A model generated the notes under the pieces. It was given only the letters and a program-made list of their open reading frames with translations. It did not search any database and was not told the DNA's origin. A stretch of DNA of 64,000 nt, taken from CAYRHN01 sp964424115 (GTDB taxonomy: Bacteria; Chloroflexota; Anaerolineae; Anaerolineales; Anaerolineaceae). The stretch spans positions 1 to 64,000 of the forward strand of contig CAYRHN010000001.1 in NCBI GenBank assembly GCA_964424115.1, given 5' to 3'. A program made the position numbers and the translations under genes. Shown here one piece after another: positions 15,940 to 25,323 of this stretch (position 1 is the stretch's first letter; each line of letters begins with the position of its first letter).

Positions 15940-18693
15940 TCAGCTTACCTGGTCTTCTTCGTCCTCGTCGGACGGGGGCGGAGGCGGAGGGGCGTTACGG
16001 CGCAGGTAGCGCCAGGCCAGGCCGCCGCCAACCGCCAGGGCGGCCAGGATGAGCAGGATCAGCACGACCAGGCTGGTGGAGCCGCCGGAATCGGGCGCGG
16101 GGATGGCCGGGGAGGTGGCGGTGGGCGCCAGGGCGGTGAGGGTTTGGGCGCGCACCTGGGCGGTGACGGTCAGAGAGGCGGGGGTGAGGGTGGCAGTGAA
16201 TTCCGGGGTGGTGGTGACGGCCAAGGTGGCTGCTGTGGGGGTGAACTGAACAGGATAGCCGCTGTCGGTAGTTTGGGGCGTACCGGTGACCGGATAACCC
16301 GCCAACGTAGGCGTGGAGGTGCCGGGGGTGCCGCGAGTGGGGGTGAGGGTGGCAGTGCCCAGGTTCGCCGGACGGGTGGGCGTGTTGGTGGAGGTGCGGA
16401 ACAGATAAGTGGCCGTGGGGGTGAACGACGGCACGAGGGTGCGCGTGTTGGTGCGAACGGGTACAAATGTCCGCGTGCGCGTAGGCAAGAGGGTGGCTGT
16501 GCGCGAAGGGGTGAAGGTGTAGGTGGCGGAAAGGGTGGAAGTGATGGTGGGGGTGAGGGTGCGCGAGGGGGTGGGGGTGATGGTGGGGGTGGCGGTGGCC
16601 AGGGTAGCCGTGGCCGGGCCGATGAACTCGACGGTTTGCGCGCCGCTATCCAGAACTTCAAGTTTGTAGTAGTAAGTGGAACCGAGGGCCAGATTTGTAT
16701 CCTGGTAGTTGTAAATTGCTCCGATGGTGGAGGAGCCTTTGGCGGCAATGTAGGTGCTGGTGCGGGCATAAGGACCGGCGGGATTGTTCAGGCTGCGCAC
16801 CACATAGAAGCCGCCGATATTGTTCTCGCTGGAGGTTTGCCAATCGATCTGGGTGGCCTGTCCGACGACGGCAGCAGTGAACTGGGTGATATTCACGGAG
16901 GAATAGGGCAGGCCGACTACCAGGGGCGTGAAGCTGAGATCGTTGGCAAGGTTGGGGCGACCGCTGGAATCCAGGGCAAGTTCGATCTCGTCCGAATCCA
17001 CCAGGCAGGTGGTAGTTTGTCCACTGACCCCGCCTGCGCCGCTGCCCTGGGGAGGCGCGCCGGTGTTATCCCATCCAGCGGTGATATTGGCGGAAGGGTC
17101 ATACCACATGAGGGGGAAAAGGGCCGGGTCGGACTGGGCGCAATAAGCGGCGCTCTCCACCTGGTTGAGGCAGGCGGTGTTGAGATCGTACTTGAGCGAG
17201 ATGGTTAACGTGGCGGGTGCCGCTGCGCCGTCCGCCAGGAAAACATCCCAGAAGGAGGAGCAGGCGGTCAGGGCGTTGGCGCCGGAGCCCAGGAAAGGAA
17301 TATTGCTGGTGCTGCCCGCGCCGTGGTTAACCACGTACAGGTCGAAATTGGGCGAGTCGGGGTCGTGGCGGAAGGAGATGGCCTGGTTGAAATAGCCGGT
17401 CTTGGCATCGGTTACGGTGATGCGTTGCGCATTGACGCCGGGGGCAGAGTCGTTAAGTTGGATGGCAGCTCCCAAGCGCCTGCCATTGGAAACGGAGCAG
17501 TTGGACACGGCACTGGAAGGGAGAATCCCGGAACCCCAGAAATTATGATCGACCTGGCCGCGGTTATTGCATTCCACCTGGAAGCCGCTGCGGTTGCCGA
17601 AGATATTATTGCCTACGGCAAAGAGCGTGCCGCTGCTGGCGGCATTTTTCCAGTTGATGCCGTAACCGGTATTGCTGCCAATGTAGTTGAAGCGCACCAG
17701 GACGCTGCCGTTGTGAGCGGCGCCAACCGAGATGGCGTCTTTGCCAAAAGTGAGGTCGTTGGAGAGGATGCTGATCGGGGCGCTGCTTTCCAGGGAGAGC
17801 AGGTCGCGGCGGGCGGCGGCGCAGGTGCCACCGTTGACGGCAAGATTCTGCACTGTGGCGCCAGCGGTGATGCGCAACATGGGTTGGCTGCAAAGGCTGC
17901 CGGCGTAGGTCAGGCTGGCATTATTCACCCCTTGCAGGGTGTGGGCCTTGTCGAGCAACACGGTATTGGATTTGATGGTGTAATTGCCCAGGATGGTGAT
18001 GACCGCCGGAGCCGATTGAGCGTCGATGGCGTCTTTAAGCCCGGTGCCGAGGCCGTCTGCCAGGTCGTCGCCGCTGTTGACATAGCAAGGCGCATAGCCT
18101 TCACAGGCGGCGCTATCGTTGCCGACATAAGCCGTGGAAGAGGCGGGGTAGACATCCAAAGTGCGTACCAGTTGGGCGCTTTGCGTCCAGGTGGTGCCAT
18201 CAGACGCCGCCTGGTAGATGCGCACCAGCAGGGTGCCGGTGGAGGTCGCAACAGGATTAATGCGGAGGGCAAAGGTGAGCTGGTCGGCGAAGGCGCTGAG
18301 GGGAAGAGTGGCATAGCCGCTGCCGATCAGGGCGTAGCCGGAGGGCAGGTTGGCGCTGCACACCCCGCTGCTTTCGCCGGGGGTATAGGCCGCAGCGCTG
18401 ACCAGTCCGGTGGGGTTGAGCTGCCAGGAGCCAGCCAACACCCAATCGGTGTTGGGCGCATAGGCGCAGACCTGGGTGTTGGGGCCTGAGGCAAGCTGGG
18501 GGGTAAGATCAAACTCAGCCCGAAAGTTCAGGCGCTGCCCGGCGGCGCAACCGCTGGATGGGCAGGACACAGGGCCGGTCATGACCAGGTTATTGGTCTT
18601 GATCCCGGCGCCCTGCGCCGCTCCTTGTGGGACGGGGAGGAAGAGCGTGAAGAGGAAAACGGCCAGGAGAAGCCAGGATGAGAAAGTGCGCAT
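15940..18693 (-). CDS. Large stalked, membrane-anchored surface protein with beta-helix region
   Basis: A 917-residue exported protein: signal peptide at 1-27 (MRTFSSWLLLAVFLFTLFLP); a beta-sandwich-like N-terminal part; a CSLP-type right-handed beta-helix region at about 200-420 with repeated Asn/Gly turns; a fibronectin-III-like stretch near 610-700 (TEIDWQTSSENNIGGFYVVR-like, shown by WQTSSENNIGGFYVV); a Thr/Pro-rich stalk at about 705-870 (TPTITPTPSRTLTPT-type); one transmembrane helix at about 876-896; and a short charged, Pro-rich cytoplasmic tail. The architecture suits a cell-wall-spanning adhesin or polysaccharide-binding protein. Its ATG lies only 9 nt after the stop of the ABC ATPase gene, so it is probably in the same transcript. 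No catalytic residue recognised. Confidence 0.8.
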   Translation of the reverse strand: MRTFSSWLLLAVFLFTLFLPVPQGAAQGAGIKTNNLVMTGPVSCPSSGCAAGQRLNFRAEFDLTPQLASGPNTQVCAYAPNTDWVLAGSWQLNPTGLVSAAAYTPGESSGVCSANLPSGYALIGSGYATLPLSAFADQLTFALRINPVATSTGTLLVRIYQAASDGTTWTQSAQLVRTLDVYPASSTAYVGNDSAACEGYAPCYVNSGDDLADGLGTGLKDAIDAQSAPAVITILGNYTIKSNTVLLDKAHTLQGVNNASLTYAGSLCSQPMLRITAGATVQNLAVNGGTCAAARRDLLSLESSAPISILSNDLTFGKDAISVGAAHNGSVLVRFNYIGSNTGYGINWKNAASSGTLFAVGNNIFGNRSGFQVECNNRGQVDHNFWGSGILPSSAVSNCSVSNGRRLGAAIQLNDSAPGVNAQRITVTDAKTGYFNQAISFRHDPDSPNFDLYVVNHGAGSTSNIPFLGSGANALTACSSFWDVFLADGAAAPATLTISLKYDLNTACLNQVESAAYCAQSDPALFPLMWYDPSANITAGWDNTGAPPQGSGAGGVSGQTTTCLVDSDEIELALDSSGRPNLANDLSFTPLVVGLPYSSVNITQFTAAVVGQATQIDWQTSSENNIGGFYVVRSLNNPAGPYARTSTYIAAKGSSTIGAIYNYQDTNLALGSTYYYKLEVLDSGAQTVEFIGPATATLATATPTITPTPSRTLTPTITSTLSATYTFTPSRTATLLPTRTRTFVPVRTNTRTLVPSFTPTATYLFRTSTNTPTRPANLGTATLTPTRGTPGTSTPTLAGYPVTGTPQTTDSGYPVQFTPTAATLAVTTTPEFTATLTPASLTVTAQVRAQTLTALAPTATSPAIPAPDSGGSTSLVVLILLILAALAVGGGLAWRYLRRNAPPPPPPSDEDEEDQVS

Positions 18694-18702
18694 GCCCTTA
18701 TT

Positions 18703-19434
<732 letters not shown>

Positions 19435-19437
19435 AGC

Positions 19438-20289
19438 CTACCTCTCAATGCGGGTCTTGCGTTCAATCCAGGCCACAACGCGGGCGGAGAAGACGGTTAA
19501 TACCAGGTAGAGCAGGGCCAACATCGTGTATCCTTCAACCGGAATGAACTTGTCAGCGACGAACTCACGGGTCTGGCGGGTCATATCGGCCACCGCAACC
19601 ACGCTGACCAGGGAGGAATCCTTGAGCAGGGAGATGAATTCGTTGCCAATAGGGGGAAGAATGACACGGATGGCCTGGGGAATGATCACGTGGCGCATGG
19701 CCTGGAAGTAGGTCATGCCCAGAGAACGCGCGGCTTCCATCTGGCCTTTAGAAATGGATTGGATACCGGCGCGGTAGATTTCACTCATGTAAGCACTGTA
19801 GCAGAAGGTCAGGCCAAGGATGGCCATAGGGATCGCTTCCGCTTTGTATGAAGAGAGTGCAGCAATATGCCAGGAGTCGCCCAGATCACGGACAACGGAT
19901 GGGAAAGCAAAGTACCAGAAGATCAGCTGGACCAGGAGGGGAATGCCGCGGATGGTTTCTACATACACGGTGGCAATGCCGCGAACGAAGCTGAGACGGG
20001 ACAGGCGTCCAAGCGCAGCGATCAGACCAAAGATCAAGACCAGGAAGAACGAGATAAAAGTGACGTAGACAGTGACCCAAATCCCACCGGTGATGGACTT
20101 AAGCTGGTCCATGTAGGGGTGGGGACTGGTGAAGATCATCAGGAGGAGAAGGCCGATGACAAGGAATAACAGCCACCACCAGGGATCATACCGGGTGAAA
20201 GGGAAGATCTTTAAGAAGGCCTTCTTGACATTGGCCCAGACCAGCGCAAGGCCGGTGGGTCCTGGTCGATGGATCGCGGGTTGTTCCAT
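19438..20289 (-). CDS. Polar amino acid ABC transporter, permease
   Basis: A 283-residue permease of the HisM/GlnP class. After a 65-residue N-terminal region with one extra helix (WWWLLFLVIGLLLLMIF) come the usual helices and the EAA loop (EAARSLGMTYFQAMRHVIIPQAIR), which docks with the ATPase. ETIRGIPLLVQL is a family hallmark. GAGGTG precedes its ATG. It is separated from the upstream binding-protein gene by a 161-nt spacer with a large inverted repeat. A single permease gene implies a homodimeric channel. Confidence 0.92.
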   Translation of the reverse strand: MEQPAIHRPGPTGLALVWANVKKAFLKIFPFTRYDPWWWLLFLVIGLLLLMIFTSPHPYMDQLKSITGGIWVTVYVTFISFFLVLIFGLIAALGRLSRLSFVRGIATVYVETIRGIPLLVQLIFWYFAFPSVVRDLGDSWHIAALSSYKAEAIPMAILGLTFCYSAYMSEIYRAGIQSISKGQMEAARSLGMTYFQAMRHVIIPQAIRVILPPIGNEFISLLKDSSLVSVVAVADMTRQTREFVADKFIPVEGYTMLALLYLVLTVFSARVVAWIERKTRIER

Positions 20290-20318
20290 AATTGCACCTC
20301 GCTTGAAAGATTAAGAAT

Positions 20319-20429
20319 GGGGGCTGTCCTGAAATGCGGTCTGTCAATGGCGGCGGGGGAAGGACTTCTATAGAAGAAGCAGCTTCGCGTCAGCCTGCAT
20401 GACAGGAGCCGGATATCGGGACAGCCCCC
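20319..20429 (-). promoter_or_regulatory. Large composite hairpin between binding protein and permease genes
   Basis: GGGGGCTGTCC (20319-20329) is complementary to GGACAGCCCCC (20419-20429). Inside lie a second pair (CTGTCAATG / CATGACAG) and the small palindrome CTTCTATAGAAG. Such intercistronic structures often protect or truncate the upstream mRNA so that the binding protein is made in excess; there is no U-run, so partial termination or RNA processing is the likelier role. Confidence 0.6.
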
Positions 20430-20450
20430 GGAAAGCGGATCAGCGCGGAT

Positions 20451-21230
20451 CTACTGGCCGGCCAGCCACTTCTGCTCGAGCTTGGCCTCGGTTCCATCAG
20501 CCTTCACGGCAGCCAGGCCGTCGTTGATCAGCTTGAGGATCTCGGGTTTGGTCTTGCAGACCGCGATGCCGTAGGATTCGTCGGTGAATACTTCCCCGGT
20601 AACCTTAAGGGTGTCGCCGGCCTTGCCGACAAAATTCAACGCGGTGGGATAGTCGGCGATGACCGCATCCACCTGACCGTTTTGGAGGTCGAGGAACGCC
20701 AGGTCGTAGGCATCGTAGGTTTTGACCGTGACGCCTTCGATCTTTTCAGCTTGCATGGCCCCGGTGGTGCCGAGCTGGACGCCAACCGTCTTGCCGGTTA
20801 AATCGGCTTTGCCGGTGATGGCGGTCTCATCTTTGCGCACGGCAACGATCTGGCCGGCGTTGATGTAGGGGTCAGAGAAGAGCATGGCAGCCCTGCGTTC
20901 GTCGGTGATGGTGATGGCGGCAATGGCGGAGTCATACTGGCATTCGGCCAGGCCGGCCAGCATAGGATCGAAGGCGATATTGACAAATTCGACTTCGAAG
21001 CCGCCCTTTTCGGCGATAGCTTTCATCAGCTCTACGTCGAAACCGGTCAGCTCTTTGGTTTGGTCGTCAACGATCTCGAAAGGTGGAAAGGTAGCATCGG
21101 TGGCGACGGTGATCTTGACTTTGGGAGCCTCGGTAACGGGTAGGGGCGTGGCCGTGGGGGCAGCGCAGGCAGTGAGGATGAGACTGAACAGAAGCAGCCC
21201 CAACATGCTAAGATAAGAAATGCGTTTCAC
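20451..21230 (-). CDS. Polar amino acid ABC transporter, substrate-binding lipoprotein
   Basis: A 259-residue extracytoplasmic solute-binding protein (family 3). The lipobox is LILTAC with Cys22 as the lipidation site, after a short hydrophobic signal. Mature-domain hallmarks are ATDATFPPFEIVDD near the start, LTGFDVELMKAIAEKGG, and GKTVGVQLGTTG. A Thr/Pro linker (APTATPLPVTEAP) follows the lipid anchor. Start chosen at GTG 21230 because GGAGGAAG lies 5-6 nt upstream; the ATG 24 nt earlier would put the signal peptide behind an acidic stretch. First gene of the transporter operon. Confidence 0.92.
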   Translation of the reverse strand: MKRISYLSMLGLLLFSLILTACAAPTATPLPVTEAPKVKITVATDATFPPFEIVDDQTKELTGFDVELMKAIAEKGGFEVEFVNIAFDPMLAGLAECQYDSAIAAITITDERRAAMLFSDPYINAGQIVAVRKDETAITGKADLTGKTVGVQLGTTGAMQAEKIEGVTVKTYDAYDLAFLDLQNGQVDAVIADYPTALNFVGKAGDTLKVTGEVFTDESYGIAVCKTKPEILKLINDGLAAVKADGTEAKLEQKWLAGQ

Positions 21231-21295
21231 TTCTTCCTCCAAATAGGGTAACAAAAGGGGATTTTTGGGACAGGCCGAAACCCGCCCATGTAAAA

Positions 21296-21301
21296 ATTAT
21301 A
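21296..21301 (-). promoter_or_regulatory. Extended -10 promoter of the transporter operon
   Basis: Minus-strand TGCTATAAT is an extended -10 (TATAAT at 21296-21301) about 65 nt before the GTG start. No good -35 is seen, consistent with an extended -10 class. Confidence 0.6.
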
Positions 21302-21411
21302 GCATATCCCATCCAGACGGCCTATGGGTGTTTGTCAGTCATTTCGTATGACAAGCGGGAAATTGTCCGGGCTGCGAAATCCGCCGGCTTTATTTCGAAG
21401 GCGCAGTATGT

Positions 21412-21417
21412 TAGAAT
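21412..21417 (+). promoter_or_regulatory. Possible -10 of the proline dehydrogenase operon
   Basis: TAGAAT within TATGTTAGAAT, with TTTATT 17 bp upstream (21389-21394), gives a leader of about 54 nt. Moderate match only. Confidence 0.4.
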
Positions 21418-21477
21418 ACACTTGCGGAGTTCGAACCGCGCGAACGATATTCGATAAAGAGGAATGGAGCCATTGCG

Positions 21478-22428
21478 ATGCTGCGATCTTTCTTTATTTC
21501 TTTATCCAAGGCGGGTTGGGCGCAGAGGACGATCACGCGCTGGGGGGTAACGCGGCGGGCGGCGCGCCGCTTCGTGCCGGGGGAGAGTATCGCCGGGGCG
21601 ATCCATGCGGTGCAGGAGTTGAACCAGATGGGGATCGACGCCACGCTGGATTTCTTGGGAGAGAATACCACCAATGTGGAGGAAGCGCACGCGGCGGTGG
21701 AGGAGATCTTAAATGCGTTGGACGCCATCCAGGCGGCGGGGGTGCGCAGCAATGTGTCGATCAAGTTAAGCCAGTTCGGGCTGACGTTGGATGAAGGCCT
21801 GTGCCGGGAAAATTTGCGGCGTATTCTGCAGCGGGCGCGGGAGTACGAAAATTTCATCCGCATCGACATGGAAGATTCCGTTGTGACAGAAAAAACCCTG
21901 GGGATGCTGGATTGGGCGCGCAGGGAAGGTTTTGAGAATGCAGGCATTGTCATCCAGGCCTACCTCCACCGCAGCCAGGCGGATATTGAGCGCCTGGCGG
22001 GTGAAGGCGCACGGGTACGGTTGTGCAAAGGAGCTTACAAAGAGCCGGGAACAGTGGCGTTTCAGAAGAAAGCGGATGTGTGTGCATCCTATGACCGCCT
22101 GACCACCCGCATGCTGGAGGAAGCCAAAACCCGCGGGATGGCACGCAGCGGTAAATTCCCCCCGCTGGGAGCGATCGCCACGCACGATCCGCAGCGGATT
22201 GAGCACGCGAAAAAAGAGATCAAACGTTTGAGTTTGCCGGTGGAGCTGGTGGAATTCCAACAGTTGTACGGCATGCGCCGCGATTTGCAGGAGGCGCTGG
22301 CGAAAGAAGGATTTGGGGTGCGGGTGTACGTCCCCTATGGGACGCACTGGTACCCGTATTTTATGCGCCGCCTGGCAGAGCGCCCGGAGAACGTATGGTT
22401 CTTCCTTTCGAATTTCTTTAGAAGGTAA
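21478..22428 (+). CDS. Proline dehydrogenase (monofunctional PRODH)
   Basis: A 316-residue FAD-dependent TIM-barrel enzyme that oxidises L-proline to pyrroline-5-carboxylate. Visible family segments are NVSIKLSQFGL, FIRIDMEDS, VIQAYLHRS, VRLCKGAYKEP and the C-terminal VPYGTHWYPYFMRRLAERPENV, which holds the Arg pair contacting the proline carboxylate. Its length fits the short monofunctional type of Gram-positives and Deinococcus-Thermus, without the P5C dehydrogenase domain; no P5CDH gene is in the window. GGAG lies 8 nt before the ATG. First gene of a packed plus-strand run. Confidence 0.92.
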   Translation: MLRSFFISLSKAGWAQRTITRWGVTRRAARRFVPGESIAGAIHAVQELNQMGIDATLDFLGENTTNVEEAHAAVEEILNALDAIQAAGVRSNVSIKLSQFGLTLDEGLCRENLRRILQRAREYENFIRIDMEDSVVTEKTLGMLDWARREGFENAGIVIQAYLHRSQADIERLAGEGARVRLCKGAYKEPGTVAFQKKADVCASYDRLTTRMLEEAKTRGMARSGKFPPLGAIATHDPQRIEHAKKEIKRLSLPVELVEFQQLYGMRRDLQEALAKEGFGVRVYVPYGTHWYPYFMRRLAERPENVWFFLSNFFRR

Positions 22429-22429
22429 G

Positions 22430-23152
22430 ATGGAGACTACGCGACCCCTGGCATTAGTGACTGGCGCCGCGCACCGCCTGGGAAAGGCGATTGCGCTGGG
22501 CCTGGCGAAGCGCGGCTATCTGATCGGGCTGCATTACCATCATTCGGGTGAGGCTGCCGGGCAGACGGCGGCGGAGATCCGCGCCCTGGGGGGGCAGGCG
22601 CTGCTGCTGCCGGCCGACTTGCGCCAGCCGGAGGCGGTGCGGGGGATGTTCTCCCGGTTGGACGGAGCAGGAAGCCTGCGCCTGCTGGTCAACTGCGCCG
22701 GAGAAATGCCGCGAATGGATCTGATGGAGGCCGGGTTGGGGGATTGGGAGTCGGCAATGAATCTGAATCTGCGCGCGCCGTGGCTGTGCGCCCAGGAGGC
22801 GGCGCGCCGGATGCCGGAAGGCAGTTTAATGATCAATATCACCGATGCCGCGGTGGGGAAAGCCTGGCGCGGGATGGGCCTGTATTTACTGAGCAAGGCC
22901 GCGCTGGAGGAATTAACACGCTTGCTGGCGCGCCGCCTGGCGCCGGCTATTCGGGTGAACGCGGTGGCGCCAGGGCTGATCCTGGCGGATGCGCATACCA
23001 CACCGGAGGAATGGCAGCGGCTGGTGGCGCGCCTGCCGCTGCAGCGGCAGGGCGATCCTCAGTCGGTGCTGGATGCGGTGCTGTTCCTGTTGGACAGTCC
23101 GCATATCACCGGGCAAACTATTGTCGTGGACGGCGGATACCAGTTGCTATGA
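22430..23152 (+). CDS. Short-chain dehydrogenase, pteridine-reductase-like
   Basis: A 240-residue Rossmann-fold NAD(P)H oxidoreductase. It has the cofactor motif TGAAHRLG (11-18), the NCAGEM segment (89-93) and the catalytic YLLSK (Y152, K156). The position before Y152 where most SDRs have the catalytic Ser reads NITD, which is the pattern of pteridine reductases and FolM-like enzymes (NISD); TGAAxRLG also fits that branch. The start at 22430 follows the proline dehydrogenase stop by one base with GAAGG before it. It overlaps the UbiA-like gene by ATGA. Alternative: 3-oxoacyl-ACP reductase-like. Confidence 0.85.
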   Translation: METTRPLALVTGAAHRLGKAIALGLAKRGYLIGLHYHHSGEAAGQTAAEIRALGGQALLLPADLRQPEAVRGMFSRLDGAGSLRLLVNCAGEMPRMDLMEAGLGDWESAMNLNLRAPWLCAQEAARRMPEGSLMINITDAAVGKAWRGMGLYLLSKAALEELTRLLARRLAPAIRVNAVAPGLILADAHTTPEEWQRLVARLPLQRQGDPQSVLDAVLFLLDSPHITGQTIVVDGGYQLL

Positions 23153-24057
23153 ATCGAAAACCATTAAACCAGGCGGATGAAAGACCCTCTCTGATCCAGT
23201 TAGCCTTGCGGGCTGCGCGGCCGTGGGATCTGTTGACCGGCTTCCTTTTCTATGTTCTGGGTGCGGGAGTGGCGCACTACCAGGGTTACCAGGTGGATTG
23301 GATGCGCTTCGCGGAGGGCCTGCTGGCAGCTGAACTGCTCTTATTGAGCATTTATTATTTGAAAGCCTTTTTCGACGAGGCGGAAACGCCGGCGCGGGTG
23401 CGGGGCGAGCTGCTGCCGCGCCAGTTTTACCTGACCGCGGGGCTGACCTGCATGACAGGCGCGGCGGTGATGATGGGGCTGCTGATGCAGCAGGGGGGCA
23501 TGCCGACGGCGGGTTTTGTTGTGATGGGACTGGTGCTGCTGTTGGGGGTGCTGTATGCTGCACCGCCACTGCGCCTGGTTTACAGCGCCTACGGAGAGCT
23601 GATCCTGGCGATCATCCTGGTTAATTTGCTCCCGGCCCTGGCAGGGGCGCTGCAGACCGGGGAGATCTACCGGATCCTTCCGGCAGCGACCTTCCCGCTG
23701 ACCGCGATGTATCTGGCGATGGCATTGGCGCACGCCTTTCCCGGCTACGGGGAAAACGCGGTGGAAGAACGCGACAAGAACCTGATCCGGCGCATCGGCT
23801 GGCAAAACGCGGTGGGGCTGCATAATATCCTGCTGTTGACAGCCTATCTGATCATGGGCGGCGCAAGTATGCTGGGGTTATCCTGGGGGATCTTTGGGCC
23901 GGCATTTCTGACGCTACCGGTGGCGTTGTTTCAAATCTATTACATTTTGCGTATAGCCAGTGGAGGGCGAGTGCAATGGCGGGTGCTGGTGATCACGGCC
24001 TCCGGCACGCTGGTGCTGACTGCTTATCTGCTGGCGTATCGGTTATGGACATGGTAA
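23149..24057 (+). CDS. UbiA-like prenyltransferase-family membrane protein
   Basis: A 302-residue protein with about eight or nine transmembrane helices. The overall helix spacing, ARPWDLLTGFLFYVLG start and the second loop PGYGENAVEERDKNLIRRIG fit the UbiA superfamily. The first Asp-rich motif (usually NDxxD) reads FFDEAE (74-79), so the prenyl-diphosphate/Mg site is altered. It may be a divergent prenyltransferase (MenA-like) or a non-catalytic relative. A much longer frame from 22744 is rejected: the ATG at 23149 overlaps the SDR stop and the extension only shadows the SDR gene. Confidence 0.65.
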   Translation: MNRKPLNQADERPSLIQLALRAARPWDLLTGFLFYVLGAGVAHYQGYQVDWMRFAEGLLAAELLLLSIYYLKAFFDEAETPARVRGELLPRQFYLTAGLTCMTGAAVMMGLLMQQGGMPTAGFVVMGLVLLLGVLYAAPPLRLVYSAYGELILAIILVNLLPALAGALQTGEIYRILPAATFPLTAMYLAMALAHAFPGYGENAVEERDKNLIRRIGWQNAVGLHNILLLTAYLIMGGASMLGLSWGIFGPAFLTLPVALFQIYYILRIASGGRVQWRVLVITASGTLVLTAYLLAYRLWTW

Positions 24058-24060
24058 CCC

Positions 24061-25293
24061 ATGGGTGAATTTCTCGCTTTGCTTCCTCCTGATGAAGCGC
24101 TTGCGCGCTGGATGAGCCATATCTCATTCTCCCTGCCGCAGGGAGAGTGGGTGCCGACCGCCCAGGCGCTGGGGCGGGTGATTTCCCACCCGATTGTTTC
24201 CAAACAAGCTCTGCCGACCTTTGCACGTTCCACCGTGGACGGTTTTGCAGTGCGCGCGTCGGATACGTACGGCGCGTCCGAAAGCTTGCCGGGCTATTTA
24301 ACCGTGGCAGGCGAGGTGCCGATGGGGCGCGCAGCGCAGGGTTTGGTGACACCTGGAGCGTGCTTGTTGATCCACACTGGCGGGATGATCCCGGAGGGGG
24401 CGGATGCGGTGGTCATGGTGGAATATACCCAGGTTTCCAGACCGGGCGAGATCGAGATCCTGCGCGCGGTGGCCGCCGGAGAGAATGTGATCCTGGCCGG
24501 AGAGGACGTGCAGCCTGGCGATGTGGTGATCCCATCCGGTTGCAAGCTGCGCCCGGCGGAGATCGGCGGGTTGATGTCCTTGGGGATGACCGCCGTTGAA
24601 GTTGTCCGCCGCCCGCGTGTGGGTATCCTTTCCAGCGGGGACGAGGTTGTCCCTCCGGATGTGGAGCCGGGCCCGGGGCAGGTGCGGGATGCTAACAGCT
24701 ATGGCTTGGGGGCATTGATCGAACAATACGGCGGCCTGCCGGTTCAATTTGGCATTTTGCCGGACAGCGAAGAGGCGCTGGAGACGGCCATGCGCCAGGC
24801 GATGGATACTTGTGATGTTGTGGTGGTGACGGCTGGTTCCTCGGCCAGCGCGCGCGACCTGACCGCCGGAGTGATCGGCAAGATGGGCCAGCCGGGAGTG
24901 CTGGTGCATGGGGTGAACACGCGCCCCGGAAAACCGACCATCCTGGCTGTTTGCGATGGAAAGCCGGTCGTTGGGCTGCCGGGTAACCCGGTCAGCGCGT
25001 TGGTGATCGGCTGGTGGTTCTTAGCGCCGCTGCTGCAGCGCTGGCTGGGAATGCCGTCCCAACCCAGACCGCAGATCCCGGCGCGGTTAAAAGTGAACCT
25101 GGCCTCGCAAGCCGGGCGGGTAGATTGGATCCCGGTGCGGCTGGTGGAGGAGGGCGGCGAGCGCTGGGCGGACCCCATCTTTTTCAAGAGCAACCTGATC
25201 TTTATGCTGGCGCGCGCCGATGGACTGGTACGCATCCCGGCAGATGCCAATGGCCTGCCTGCGGGCGAGGCCGTACAGGTGTGGTTGTTGTAA
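24061..25293 (+). CDS. moeA: Molybdopterin molybdotransferase MoeA
   Basis: A 410-residue enzyme that inserts molybdate (or tungstate) into adenylylated molybdopterin. Family sites in order: STVDGFAVRASD, HTGGMIPEGADAVVMVE, GEDVQPGDVV, ILSSGDEVV, RDANSYGL, TAGSSASARDLT, TRPGKPTILA and GLPGNPVSAL. The active-site Lys of PGKP is kept, unlike in the next gene. The glycine-rich GGVSxGDxD segment of E. coli MoeA reads GSSASARD, typical of the archaeal-like branch. It starts 3 nt after the UbiA-like stop and is followed after 30 nt by a second MoeA. Confidence 0.92.
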   Translation: MGEFLALLPPDEALARWMSHISFSLPQGEWVPTAQALGRVISHPIVSKQALPTFARSTVDGFAVRASDTYGASESLPGYLTVAGEVPMGRAAQGLVTPGACLLIHTGGMIPEGADAVVMVEYTQVSRPGEIEILRAVAAGENVILAGEDVQPGDVVIPSGCKLRPAEIGGLMSLGMTAVEVVRRPRVGILSSGDEVVPPDVEPGPGQVRDANSYGLGALIEQYGGLPVQFGILPDSEEALETAMRQAMDTCDVVVVTAGSSASARDLTAGVIGKMGQPGVLVHGVNTRPGKPTILAVCDGKPVVGLPGNPVSALVIGWWFLAPLLQRWLGMPSQPRPQIPARLKVNLASQAGRVDWIPVRLVEEGGERWADPIFFKSNLIFMLARADGLVRIPADANGLPAGEAVQVWLL

Positions 25294-25323
25294 GTCGTTC
25301 TTTTCCGCCAGGCAGAGGTGAGA

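Noticed and set aside
22744..23148. 135-codon upstream extension of the UbiA-like frame
   Set aside because: It overlaps the SDR gene in another frame; the ATG at 23149 overlapping the SDR stop is the natural start.
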